Shown: positions 9,780 to 19,679 of the stretch, one piece after another
How positions within the stretch are numbered: the first letter of the stretch is position 1
How the letters are laid out: each line of letters begins with the position of its first letter
Assembly: GCA_030220185.1 (NCBI GenBank)
Contig: JASPKZ010007531.1
Location: forward strand, 434,001 to 498,000
Direction: 5' to 3'
DNA length: 64,000 nt
Source of the DNA: Diploptera punctata
Taxonomy: Eukaryota; Arthropoda; Insecta; Blattodea; Blaberidae
Made by a program: the position numbers and the translations under genes
The notes under the pieces: generated by a model
The model's input: only the letters and a program-made list of their open reading frames with translations
What the model was told of the DNA's origin: nothing
Database searches by the model: none

Positions 9780-10510
9780 ATATAACCTATATATAGGCCT
9801 ACCTATATATAGATATATAAACTAGGCCTATAGTAAAACTGAAATTCGCTGTTTGCCGGGAATTGAACTGGTACAATGAGTAGACTGGTATCACAAATAT
9901 GTGTTTAATTAAATAAAACAACAGTTTAGAACTTACATTACATCACTAAATAAAATGATAAATGGTGGGACGTGCGCGCGATCTCTCGGGGAGCTCATAA
10001 AACTAGCGCTGGACAGACAAATGAGTGGCGGTAAGTCACGAATCTTCGAATTACGTGCAACAATGGCGCGAGTGAATAAAAATGGCGCCAAATCACAATA
10101 TCAATGTTCCTATAGAGCCTATCTCATTGTTAATTGGCTTATACACTTCAGGTTGCATAATTTTAAGAAGCCAAATAATTGAACAGACAAAAGTTTTAAA
10201 AAAGTAACGGAATTGCTATAAGAACTCAAATACGCTTTAGTTAGACTTCATATTATATAGGTTAAAATACATAGGCCTAATATTCTCGAATTAGATGAAT
10301 TTGTGGAACAAGCAGCAATTCGAATTTAGACGAATTTAGAAAGAGAGACAGTCCCAGGGTCAAAGAAGTAGGCTAGGCCTATATTAAATATTTTATACAA
10401 AATCGAAAATTCGCCTGTAGGTCCTGTACATACTATTAATATATAGGCTATAGGCATATATAGGCGTATAGACTAGGCCTATAAGGCCTATATATACATA
10501 TATATATAAA
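9780..10510. other. Interval rich in TAGGCCTA words, no gene recognised
   Basis: A 75-codon ORF at 9955-10182 has no recognisable motif. The rest is AT-rich with many ATAGGCCTATA-like palindromic words, especially at 9770-9830 and 10430-10500. Confidence 0.4.
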
Positions 10511-10623
10511 CAAAGAGGAGTTCGACTAGAATACAAAGTACATAATTCATCTATCTAAGAAGGACGAAAGGATGCAAAAAATTGGACCACATAAGAAATG
10601 AAATAACGAGAGAATTACAAATA

Positions 10624-12150
10624 CACTGGTGTCCAAAAGTTTAGGATAATTTGTAAAACGGAAAATCAAAATGCTTAAAGAGGAGCAAGGAGTAAAAATT
10701 ATTTATCAAAACGTTTCTCAGTACATTTAGTTTAGTTTACATACTAAATTATAATCTCTCTTCAACAATGAAAAAATTAATAGCAATTATAAATGAAAAT
10801 TGCATTGTTGCAGTTAAGCCCTGTTCCATAAATCTTCATTTTTAAAGAGAGTTATGATATAATCAGATGTAGTGTAAGAACAGATTGCAGTAAAATGGCA
10901 CAAAGACAACATCTGGACCCTCTGCTTCGGGGTAGAATTATTGGGCGGCTAGAAAACAGGACAGACACAAACTGAGGTCTCCATAGCACTTAATGTGCCA
11001 CAAAATGTTATATCTAGGTTATGGCGACGGTTCCAAGAGACCGGAGACGTTAGGCGAAGACCAGTGGGAGGTCGTCCAAGAGTTACAAATCCTCAGCAGG
11101 ATCGATATCTTGCGTTAACTGCAAGAAGAAACCGAACAATGTCTGCCAGACAACTGAGTTCAGAACTTGTGGCCGCCTCAGGTATTAGAGTATCCAGACA
11201 AACTGTCTATAGAAGACTCAGAGCTGCTGGTCTGTATGCTAGACGGCCTGTAGTGTGCGTCCCACTCACCCTTGATAACAAGAGAGCACGTTTACGGTGG
11301 AGTCAGGAACATCGCGACTGGACTCTAAATCAGTGGAGCAGCGTGCTATTTACAGACGAGTCCAGATTCAGCTTGAACTGTGATTCGCATCGCGTGACTA
11401 TCTGGAGGGAGCAAGGAACTCGTTACAACCCCATGAACATCATGGAAAGACATCCATTTGGTGGCGGTGGTCTCCTGGTATGGGGAGGTATAATGATGAA
11501 TGCACGCACAGAGCTTCACATCTTCGCAGGTGGCACTGTTAATGCTCAGCGGTATAGAGAAGAGATCCTGGAACCTCATGTAAGACTTTTCAGGGGAGCT
11601 GTGGGTCTAGAATTCATATTCATGGATGACAATGCCCGACCTCACAGGTCACAACTGGTGGATGAGTTTCTTCAGGAGGAAGATATCCAGCGTATGGAGT
11701 GGCCAACGAGGTCTCCGGATATGAATCCTATAGAGCATGCATGGGATGCCTTAGGGAGACAAATTGCATCTCGTCAGCCTCCTCCGAGGACACTTCAAGA
11801 CCTTCACATTGCTCTTCATGAGGAGTGGAATTTGCTGAGCATCGAACTCCTGAACAACCTCATCACTAGCATGCCACGTCGATGTGAGTCTTGTGTAGCT
11901 GTCAGGGGTAATCACACCCCATACTAATCATTTGAACCATTGTTGTTCAACTTTTATGTTCGAATTCTGAAATGCAGTTTTCGTTTGTTGTGAAAATGAC
12001 AAGTGAATGACGTATTCAATTCATTGTTTCTTTCGTGCCATGTTTCTAATTATCTGTGACATACCCTTACCAAATTTTGTATTATTCTGACAAATGCTTT
12101 ATAATAAGTCGGCAAATGAACTAATTATCCTTAACTTTTGGACACCAGTG
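10624..12150 (+). mobile_element. Tc1-family DNA transposon, 1527 bp, nearly complete
   Basis: The outer ends are inverted copies: the left starts CACTGGTGTCCAAAAGTTTA and the right ends TAACTTTTGGACACCAGTG, with one mismatch in the first 27 bp or so. TA dinucleotides flank both ends (10622-10623 and 12151-12152), the Tc1/mariner target duplication. The single transposase frame fills the interior. It lies inside a LINE fragment. Near-identical ends and one coding lesion suggest a fairly young insertion. Confidence 0.92.
10895..11927 (+). pseudogene. Tc1-type DD34E transposase, one frameshift from intact
   Basis: The likely start is the ATG at 10895, beginning MAQRQHLDPLLRGRIIGRLE. The frame then stops within about ten codons, and a second frame (open from 10995 or slightly upstream to 11927) continues with SIALNVPQNVISRLWRRFQE. 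One extra A in the AAAAC run near 10956 explains the break. The rest is open: paired HTH DNA-binding regions (VISRLW, VSRQTVYRRL), a GRP linker, then the catalytic triad D in FTDESRF, D in FMDDNARPH, and E in MNPIEH with exactly 34 residues between the second D and the E. It would cut and rejoin DNA at the element ends. Inactive as read unless the extra base is an assembly error. Confidence 0.9.
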
Positions 12151-12354
12151 TATATAGGCCTACAATAAATGATAGAATTCAACAACACTGCGTCGGCTGG
12201 GAACAGCATGTTCAAAGAATGGAAGAAATAAGATTGCCCAAGATAGCATATCATTATAAACCAAAGGGATTGAGAGTTGTAGAAAAACCTAGGAATAGAT
12301 GGAAGGAATCATTGTGAATTCGGAATAGGCGAATCGCCTTAACCTTGAAGTGAA

Positions 12355-13000
12355 GAAGATAATGACGATGATAGGCATAGGTCTATATAAAAACGAATGT
12401 ATGTAGGCCTATGTATGTCTGTCTGTCTGTCTTTTAGGCGCTACCATAGGCCACCGTTCATCCGATTGTGATGGGGTTTTTTGCAAAATGTTCAGGAGTT
12501 TCCCGGGAAGGTTTTACGCTATAAGAGAGTTGTAATACTCAACTCCTTTAGCTACCCTTAAAAATCACTGTTTGTAGAAAAAAAGTGTTTTTCGGAACTT
12601 TTTAGACGCTTAAATGGGTTACGCTACCTAAACCATATCTTATAGGTCTACACCAATTAATGGACAAGGAATTCAATATCTAAAAAAAAATATACCTAAA
12701 AGTTTATCTTTTACGGATAACTCACAATTACCATTTTTGTCTTCAGCTCATTTAGCCTATGCCAAGAAGATCGGGATAGGCTAAGTAGTTTCCCGGGTAA
12801 TTAGCCTAGGGTATCTGAAAATAATTACGACATACATTATTATTATTATTATTATTATCATTTATAATTATTTTTACTTAGACTTATTCAACTAAACATA
12901 AAAACACATTCAATTTATTTAGGCACCCCGGGTATTAGGCCTATATAGTTAAATTAGGCCTAAAAATAGAAGATTAAGTTCAAAATGCAATAGGCCTACT
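12355..13000. other. Non-coding interval with short simple repeats
   Basis: Holds four GTCT units (12418-12433), the segment TTTTAGGCGCTACCATAGGCC and an ATT run (12838-12862). No coding motif. A GTATGTCTGTCTGTC lead-in is often seen in insect repeats, but no second copy is present here to define it. Confidence 0.4.
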
Positions 13001-13010
13001 TTAATTATAG

Positions 13011-13080
13011 TACGCCGTGCTGCTCAGGTAGCATGCCTGCTTTCTGACACACGGACCCGGGTTTGATATCCGGCGGAGTT
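13011..13080 (+). mobile_element. tRNA-like SINE head
   Basis: GCTCAGGTAGCATGCCTG resembles an A-box region and GGGTTTGATATCC a B box, followed by an A-rich stretch. There is no convincing anticodon stem. It is probably the head of a SINE whose body has no other copy in the window. Confidence 0.45.
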
Positions 13081-13329
13081 GAAAAAATTAATTGCTAAAT
13101 TAATTTAATTACAACATTTTCAATCTCATGACCAGGAGAGGTGATGGTGTAGCCTACAATTTTTAATAGCTAGATTGTGCACCAGATTCCTGCATTAAAT
13201 TTCAAACCACTTCGTAGTGGTTTACATAAGTTGGCCTATATTATTAAGTAGGGCCTATGATCATCGTGACCATATAATTTACTTTATCGTAGGCCTATAC
13301 GTATAGAGCCTAAATGATCCTAATAGCTT

Positions 13330-13810
13330 TCTTCTTCATCTAACCAAGTTTTAGGCCTATAGGCCTGTTACGATCTCTCTGATGGATTTTGTATCCAGCG
13401 TTTCATTGGACGACCCAGAGATCTCTTCCCTGTTGGACAATAACGAAGCATGGCTTTGGGAACTCTATCTGAACTCATTCGTGGCAAATGATTCATCCAG
13501 TTGTTCTGGTATCTATGTATGTAATCAATGACCGGTTCTAAACATAGTTCCTTCAAGATATCACCATTGTGTTTGTGATCCCATTTGGTATATCCTGCTG
13601 TATACCTCATGAATCTCATTTCAATAAAAGTTATCCTGCTCTATTCACCTTTCCTCGAAGTCCATGTCTCACTGCCGTAGCAAAGTGCAGGTCTTGGTAA
13701 GGTCTTATATTATCGTACTCTTGCATCTTTCTGAACTACCGAAGGTTTCATTGCTGAATTTATTAATCCCATTACTTTGCTAATATATCGTCTAATTTAT
13801 CCTCGTTGTG
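13330..13810 (-). pseudogene. LINE C-terminal fragment
   Basis: Minus-strand ORF 13368-13619 reads NWMNHLPRMSSDRVPKAMLR and then GKRSLGRPMKRW, the conserved H-RM-R-P-K...GRP-RW C-terminus. Further upstream (13620-13800) degenerate frames keep YGSETWTS. Several stops are present. The 3' end lies at the CTTCTTCATC stretch near 13331 (GAAGAAG on minus). Confidence 0.75.
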
Positions 13811-13847
13811 GGCTATACCTGTAAATTCCAAGTTGCTCCTTTCAAAA

Positions 13848-13990
13848 TGTTTTTCTTCTTCTTCTTCTTCTTCCGAATGCAGTATTGGGTGATGATGCCC
13901 GTTCTGCGACTACAAAAACTGATCTTTCCATCGGTTGAAGGGTCTTCCGAGGTCTCTTTTTCCAAGAGTTACCCTTTTTCTTACCTTGTT
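13848..13990 (-). pseudogene. LINE 3'-terminal fragment with GAA tail
   Basis: Minus strand: KRVTLGKRDLGRPFNRWKDQ, the GRP-RW end of a LINE ORF2, followed by a stop, a short 3' region and a run of seven GAA units (CTT on plus, 13853-13873). It lies just upstream of a second LINE fragment in the same orientation. Confidence 0.65.
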
Positions 13991-14044
13991 CGTCAACAGA
14001 AATATCCCTCTCGTCCATCCGAGGCTTGTTGTGAAAATTGAAAG

Positions 14045-14430
14045 CAACTCTTAAGTAGGCTATAACCCAGGAACTTACTACAGACCTTATGGGCTACACC
14101 AGTGTCCCCGTACGTACAGAGGGTAGATGTTGCCAAACTCATAATAACTGTATTTGTTTGTTCAGGGAGGGGTGGAGCAGAAAAGTTAGCAGTACGTTTC
14201 CCTAATCTATGTACTATTACACCAATGTGTAATAAACTACTTTAAGTTTTAATTATTGATTAGATATAGGCTCTATTTTAGAATATTTTCTATGTTTTGA
14301 ATATTCACGAAGAAAAACAAGTAGGCCTATATTTACAGTAGGCCTATAACTTATATTTTTAATTTAATGAAAAAATACGGAAAAACTGCACTTAAACTAG
14401 CGTGAAATATTTTCAAAGTCCTATAGTACA
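14045..14430. other. Interval without recognised features
   Basis: AT-rich, with a few TAGGCCTA words and no coding or repeat signal that I can support. Confidence 0.4.
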
Positions 14431-14432
14431 AC

Positions 14433-14492
14433 AGTGGGCTTCACACTAGTCTGGAGAACTAGCGGTCCACGGTTCGATTCCTGGTTCAGACA
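14433..14492 (+). tRNA. tRNA-like 3' portion at the left end of the palindrome
   Basis: AGTGGGCTTCACACTAGTCT, then the loop and AACTAG form an anticodon-like hairpin, followed by B box GGTTCGATTCC and CAGACA. A TTTTTCTTTT run follows. The mirror copy lies at 16227-16286 (minus) and a fuller copy at 16302-16377. The 5' acceptor half is absent. Confidence 0.45.
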
Positions 14493-14607
14493 TTAGTTTT
14501 TCTTTTCACACTATCACTATGGATCTATGCAGAACACTAAGATAGGCCTGCAGGTTTTAGATTGTATTTAATACACATTCATTACCATTTTGTCTTCAGT
14601 CAATATC

Positions 14608-14650
14608 TGGTTTTGAGGATGACAGCTTAGCTGTAGAAACATGTTGACCA
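14608..14650 (+). ncRNA. Hammerhead-ribozyme-like fold, left palindrome arm
   Basis: Stem I is TGGTT (14608-14612) with GACCA (14646-14650), 5 bp with one wobble. The core is TTGAGGA (consensus CTGANGA, so the C is replaced by T). Stem II is ACAGC/GCTGT with loop TTA. GAAA follows at 14636-14639, then a 2-bp stem III (AC/GT counting the last A) closed by AT, and T at the cleavage position. One extra T sits between the core and stem II. The C-to-T change would break a core C-G pair, so activity is doubtful. Architecture matches 41251-41286. Confidence 0.5.
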
Positions 14651-16068
14651 TTTTAATCACTAATTGGTGAATTGGGTACATTGACTGTATATATTACTAT
14701 TTTAATTTTAGATTGTAGTCTAAGGGATGTCCGCTCTTAAAGTGAAACCTCATTAAAAACAAAACCATGTGACCTGCTCGTTATTCATTGGTTATGGACA
14801 CCGACGTACGATGTAGTAGCAATAAGTAGGTCTACGCGAGAAAGTAGTTTCGGCTCAACTGCACTTCTACTAGCGCTTGATTTTCAGTTATATTGTTGTA
14901 AACTATAGCTCTTCTTCTGTATTTACTAACATTATTTAATGTTTCAAACTTTTTCAAACAATTTTTATAACATTATTAGACAATTTTGAAGTATTTATTT
15001 AAATTTGCAAATCACAATATTATGACACTGTTAGACAATATTGTGATGCTAACTGCTATTTTCTCCACAGAATACATTACTTAGTCTATGATTTTTCTAT
15101 CGCTGTTTTGCGTTATCGCTGGGTGGATAAGCGTTAGGGAGTGCTAAGTAGGCCTAAGTGTACACCCATTTTTAATAAACGTTTGGTAATTTTAATATTA
15201 TTAATATATTTTTTAAACATACATTTGGGGATTTCTTACAAATATTGGTAATTTAAATTTCATTGCGACGGATAGTAATCGAGGATGATAATCGATATGT
15301 GGTTCGATTGTGGGTTATCACTGGCTCTATAAACTCTGGCGAATGCGCACTGTTACTATAGTACAACAGCGCGCATTCGCCAGAGTTTATAGAGCCAGTG
15401 ATAACCCACAATCGAACCACATATCGATTATCATCCTCGATTACTATCCGTCGCAATGAAATTTAAATTACCAATATTTGTAAGAAATCCCCAAATGTAT
15501 GTTTAAAAAATATATTAATAATATTAAAATTACCAAACGTTTATTAAAAATGGGTGTACACTTAGGCCTACTTAGCACTCCCTAACGCTGATCCACCCAG
15601 CGATAACGCAAAATAGCGATAGAAAAATCATAGACTAAGTAATATATTCTGTGGAGAAAATAGCAGTTAGCATCACAATATTGTCTAACAGTGTCATAAT
15701 GTTGTGATTTGCAAATTTAAATAAATACTTCAAAATTGTCTAATAATTTTATAAAAATTGTTTGAAAAAGTTTGAAACATTAAATAATGTTAGTAAATAC
15801 AGAAGAAGAGCTATAGTTTACAACAATATAACTGAAAATCAAGCGCTAGTAGAAGTGCAGTTGAGCCGAAACTACTTTCTCGCGTAGGCCTACTTATTGC
15901 TACTACATCGTACGTTGGTGTCCATGACCAATGAAAAACGAGCAGGTCACATGCTTTTGTTTTTAATGAGGTTTCACTTTAAGAGCGGACATCCCTTAGA
16001 CTACAATCTAAAATTAAAATAGTAATATATACAGTCAATGTACCCAATTCACCAATTAGTGATTAAAA

Positions 16069-16111
16069 TGGTCAACATGTTTCTACAGCTAAGCTGTCAT
16101 CCTCAAAACCA
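16069..16111 (-). ncRNA. Hammerhead-ribozyme-like fold, right palindrome arm
   Basis: This is the exact mirror of 14608-14650 about the palindrome centre, with the same stems, GAAA box and C-to-T core change. A transcript crossing the palindrome would carry one as a sense motif and the other as its complement, so they would pair rather than fold separately. Confidence 0.5.
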
Positions 16112-16226
16112 GATATTGACTGAAGACAAAATGGTAATGAATGTGTATTAAATACAATCTAAAACCTGCAGGCCTATCTTAGTGTTCTGCATAGATCCAT
16201 AGTGATATTGTGAAAAGAAAAACTAA

Positions 16227-16286
16227 TGTCTGAACCAGGAATCGAACCGTGGAACTCTAGTTCTCCAGACTAGTGTGAAGCCCACT
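16227..16286 (-). tRNA. tRNA-like 3' portion at the right end of the palindrome
   Basis: Mirror of 14433-14492. Minus strand reads AGTGGGCTTCACACTAGTCT, then GGTTCGATTCC and CAGACA. Differences from the left copy are limited to the TAGCGG/TAGAGT region. Confidence 0.45.
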
Positions 16287-16301
16287 ACACCGTTCTAGAA
16301 G

Positions 16302-16377
16302 GTCTAGTAGGCGGTGTAGTGGGCTTCACACTAGTCTTGAGAACTAGAGGTCCACGGTTCGATTCCTGGTTCAGACA
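16302..16377 (+). tRNA. tRNA-like unit with TGA loop triplet beside the palindrome
   Basis: The unit starts GTCTAGTAGGCGGTGTAGTG and ends CAGACA. GTCT can pair with AGAC, the anticodon stem CTAGT/ACTAG is perfect, and its 7-nt loop CTTGAGA shows TGA. B box is GGTTCGATTCC. The T stem and inner acceptor pairs are poor, so it is unlikely to be functional. It is the most complete copy of the tRNA-like unit at the palindrome ends. Confidence 0.5.
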
Positions 16378-16379
16378 TT

Positions 16380-17170
16380 TTTATTTTCACAATATCATTA
16401 TAATGTTATAATATGATGCATTATTGGAACTGTGTTAAAATAACAGAATTGGAAAATGTTAAATAGATGCATAGGCCTACGTTCTTTACAAGGAGACGCT
16501 ACAGTGCGGTCTTTCAGCCGTCTAAAATCAATTCTAATTAAATCTAATAGGCCTACAAGCGTAAAAAGTGAAGATTATAGGCCTAATTGAATTAAAACGT
16601 TTCTTAGTGTAACTTGTGAAGAGAGTTATTGACAAGTAAATATACAGTGCTGCTTGTGTCCGTTTTGATTTGATGTGCGGTAAAGGAGCCTTCTGAAAAT
16701 CTCGTGGTATGAAAGCAAAATTACCATGGCACAAAATCCATCTATCACCAGCAGACAACTGAGTTATGGCAGTGCCGCTGCTATAATGAATGCCCAACCA
16801 ACACAAACTTTTCTCTATATAATCAACTTTCACCACACACACAAGCATCTGTTACATTTCATAGCAATGAAACTTCAATAACACTTTGGCTGAGGTTCAC
16901 TTTATGGTGCACACAATTTTCCATCTAACATTCTTATGCCACTGATTCACTAAACACTTTTCAAATAATAAAGTTTCGTACTATTTTAAACATTTTGGAA
17001 CCATTTTATAAACATTTATTAAGATTTTTAAATATTTATAAATTACGCCAATATTGTGCAGTCGCGGAAATGCTTCATGTAACATCCGTTAGGTGGCTCC
17101 CAAATCGGAGTTACCAATTTCTTGAAAGCATATTTAGTATTAATACACATAAAATTAGTTTATAGTTTAT
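16380..17170. other. Interval without recognised features
   Basis: A 104-codon minus ORF (16534-16848) has no motif I recognise and is not supported as a gene. No repeat partner seen. Confidence 0.4.
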
Positions 17171-17175
17171 TAAAT

Positions 17176-17335
17176 AATATGCGTGTAAATTGTTTTGTTA
17201 GGTTAGGAAATGGGAAGTTAGTTTACGCCCATTTTTTTAGCATTTGGGAATATATAATATGCATATAAATTGTTTTGTTACGTTAGGAAATGGGAAGTTA
17301 GTTTACGTACATTTTTTTTAGCATTTGGGAATTTA
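17176..17335. repeat. 80-bp tandem duplication
   Basis: Two head-to-tail copies (17176-17255 and 17256-17335) share AGGAAATGGGAAGTTAGTTT and TTTTAGCATTTGGGAAT. They differ at a few positions, including GTTAGG versus GTTACG. Confidence 0.85.
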
Positions 17336-18198
17336 TTCTCAAAGTTCGCAACGCCGACTTCAGAGCCATCTACCGGAAGCTACATTAACCATTACAGCAA
17401 CTCCCGCAACTCGCGCATGCGCACTGCGATTCTGTGGAACTTTGCAGAAATCGTGTGCACCCATTTTTGGACCTTATCCAACACTTTTTTTTAGGCCTTT
17501 ACACTTAAAAATGAGTAATATTTAATGCTATGCGTATCTTTGTGTGTTAGTTACCATATTTCATGCTTTTGACGGTATAATAATTATTTTTTTTTTGTAG
17601 ACAACTCTAGTTTTATTCTAGATGTGTTGGAAATGATTTTTTTATTGACCACTTTAATTTTATCCCAAGCTTGTTGGAAATTAAAATTATTTTCCATTTT
17701 TTACGGCAGTTCAGTTTTCTAATAAAGCGCGTTGTTTTAGTTTTTATAAACTATTATTAATTTTTTTAAATTTTTAGTTTAATTGATTGTCATAAACGGG
17801 AATATCATGGACATTTAATTGCTTACGATATTTTTAATGTCTAGGCACGAATATAATTATATTTTTTAAAAAAATTCTTATAATCTAACATAATTGTAAT
17901 ATTTTTGAATATTTTCACTTTTTAATTATGTTCTGGATACCAAAGTTTTCAGGAGTCTTGAACTGGAAACAGATCATTTTCTGCTTGTCTCCACGTAATA
18001 TTTTTTTGAATATTTTAATATAGATAAATAGTTACAGTTAATGGTATCCTACTCATATTTTTTGGATAAATTACAATGTGGTAAGTTTACAAAATTGTCA
18101 TTAATACGTATTTTACAGAATAAGATAAAAGAATTCTATACTAGGCCTATGTAGTATGAGCTAAAAGTAGGCCTAATACTCTTCTAAAAAAATAAAAA

Positions 18199-18289
18199 TC
18201 CTCCGGGCCGGATTTGAACCAGCGACCTATGGATTACTGAAATTATATACCACTACAGTCCACCGCTCTACCAACTGAGCTACCAGAGG
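18199..18289 (-). tRNA. tRNA-Tyr(GTA) with 18-nt intron
   Basis: The minus strand folds into a full cloverleaf. The acceptor CCTCTGG pairs with CCGGAGG over 7 bp (one wobble), the D arm is GCTCAGTTGGTAGAGC, the anticodon stem GTGGA pairs with TCCAT, and the anticodon is GTA. An 18-nt intron (TGGTATATAATTTCAGTA) lies one base 3' of the anticodon, the usual place in eukaryotic tRNA-Tyr. The T arm has GGTTCAAATCC and ends with discriminator A. AT-rich DNA follows with no immediate T run, though ATTTTTAT is close. It sits in a repeat with three decayed copies, so it may be a mobile tRNA copy and not a standard gene. Confidence 0.75.
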
Positions 18290-18466
18290 ATATAATATTA
18301 ATTTCTTACAACGACGGACTAAAAAGTCGGTAGTCCGCAACTATTATATATTTTTTATGAAATTATCGTATTGCCGTTGGTCCTTTACAAGTATACAAAG
18401 TTTCAAGTCGATCCAATATTTTTAAGTGGGTGAAAATCGTGTTGAAAGATTCCATTACATAGACTA

Positions 18467-18905
18467 TTTAACTCATGCCCTAAATGGGAGTCAATGACCA
18501 ATCACGTTTCAATGATTTCTGTTTTACAACCAATCAGAGTCGTGTTTCACCAAATATTTATCAGTGTTATAATTACCATATTAAAGAAAGCTCATCCTTA
18601 CAATATTGCGTTCCTTTGGCAATAAATAGTATGATCTGGTTGCAGTGATAAACAAAAGAAGCAGTAGAAGCGTACCTATCGTTTCTCATTTGTTTTCAAA
18701 CATCGCCGTTTACATTAAATATATAAATATTTTAAAATAACTATAGTTAAATAATGATGTGTGAGTAAACAGCTTAATTTTATTCGTTAAATAATCCTAA
18801 CAAATGCCACTCTTGATTTCCAAATTCTCTAGATAAATTCACTCCTCACTTCGTGAGTCGTGAATTTATCGATAATTTGGAAATCACTCGTGGCATTACT
18901 TATGA
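18467..18905 (+). mobile_element. Hairpin-ended repeat, copy 1
   Basis: It begins GACTATTTAACTCATGCCC, contains two CCAAT boxes (GACCAATCACGTTTCAATG and CAACCAATCAGAGTCGTG), and ends in an imperfect hairpin of about 100 bp (GCCACTCTTGATTTCCAAAT against GGAAATCACTCGTGGC) followed by ATTACTTATGA. Copies at 49192-49880 and 53415-54133 have the same ends. It interrupts the composite repeat, so it inserted later. No protein. Confidence 0.75.
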
Positions 18906-18949
18906 TAAATACAGGCCAAGCTAATATATAGCGTGTAAAAAGAAATCTC

Positions 18950-19490
18950 GAAGACGAATACCTAGCCCTTAAATTGATAAAACACTAATTTCTCGTATCA
19001 CTTATTTAAATGTGGCGGACCGCACTGAAAACGAAATCGTACATAACTGTTATTACATTTCAGTAATTTATCGTTAGCTTTCTTCTGTTTTATTAAAACA
19101 AATGATGTATCATTTAGGATACATCACCAATTTAAGGGATAGAAAAGTAATTTCTCCGCGTGCCAAACCACTGTAAGAGTGTAAGTTTATGGTGCATGAT
19201 TCCTTACGGTTTAGATAAAAATAAAGTAGCATATCTGGAATAAGTTAATTGCATGTTGTGGCAATCAGATAACAACATCACAGGATGCTGCACACCTGCA
19301 TGAGACCATCTTCAATATCCCACACAATTAAGGTGTGTCTGTCCGCAATATGATTTTTTTTAACTTATTTGCTTTAAAATTTACATTAAATTTTCCTAAT
19401 GCAATGAATATTTTTCATATTTTATTTTTATTCTTCTTTTGTTTATTTTTATAATGTATAAGTTATACTGTTTGAATAAAAAATAAAACA
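18950..19490. other. Interval without recognised features
   Basis: AT-rich; no coding motif or repeat partner seen. Confidence 0.4.
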
Positions 19491-19496
19491 TTAAAA

Positions 19497-19665
19497 ATTA
19501 TACAATTAAAAAGAGGCAGACCAAAGTTAAAAGCATGGAAGGAAAACATGAAGACATTAATGCAAGCAAAAGGGCTAAGCATTGAAGATATCCAAGATCG
19601 TAGGCTTTGGAGGTTTGGCACGGGAAGCCGGCAGTAGCTGTAAAACCCGAAGATAGAGAGAAAAT
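19497..19665 (+). pseudogene. LINE 3'-terminal fragment with GATA-type tail
   Basis: The plus strand reads KRGRPKLKAWKENMKTLMQA and then GLSIEDIQDRRLWRFGTG, the extreme C-terminus of the LINE also found at 26345-26700 (GRPRLTWKENMKT). After the stop comes AAACCCGAAGATAGAGAGA, matching the 3' end and GATA tail of that copy. Strongly 5'-truncated. Confidence 0.75.
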
Positions 19666-19679
19666 TCTATACAAGTATG

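Larger units (their letters stand above)
10512..12350 (+). pseudogene. LINE C-terminal fragment split by the Tc1 element
   Basis: The left piece (10512-10622) encodes KGCKKLDHIRNEITRELQI. The right piece (12153-12350) encodes INDRIQQHCVGWEQHVQRM and then EEIRLPKIAYHYKPKG. The two continue one LINE ORF2 C-terminus, and the Tc1 element sits at the junction. The right piece ends near a GAAGAAG tail. This gives the relative age: LINE first, Tc1 later. Confidence 0.75.
14433..16286. repeat. 1.85-kb near-perfect palindrome
   Basis: The left arm (14433-15356) and right arm (15364-16286) are inverted copies differing at only scattered bases. The symmetry centre is near 15359, in GTTACTATAGTACAAC. 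Each arm carries, from outside in, a tRNA-like 3' portion, a hammerhead-like fold, and about 700 bp of unrecognised AT-rich sequence. A 67-codon ORF over the centre (15253-15456) is a palindrome artefact. The spacer is only a few bases, unusual for stable DNA, so a check for misassembly is sensible. Confidence 0.95.
17584..18945 (-). mobile_element. Composite repeat with tRNA-Tyr unit, copy 1
   Basis: Left to right: a foldback-arm segment (17584-17740, with CTCTAGTTTTATTCTA and TTTATCCCAAGC), AT-rich spacer, TAGTATGAGCTAAAAGTA, the tRNA-Tyr unit (18199-18289, minus), a body with TCCTTTACAAGTATACAAAG and TTTCAAGTCGATCCAA, and the end AAGCTAATATATAGCGTGTA at about 18918-18940. A hairpin-ended repeat (18467-18905) is inserted just before that end. 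The same order is found at 49950-51240 and 58076-59435, and inverted at 59845-60485. Mechanism unknown. Confidence 0.75.

Noticed and set aside
9955..10182. 75-codon ORF with higher GC
   Set aside because: No recognisable domain, splice context or second copy; could be chance.
15253..15456. 67-codon ORF at the palindrome centre
   Set aside because: It is its own inverse because of the palindrome and has no motif.
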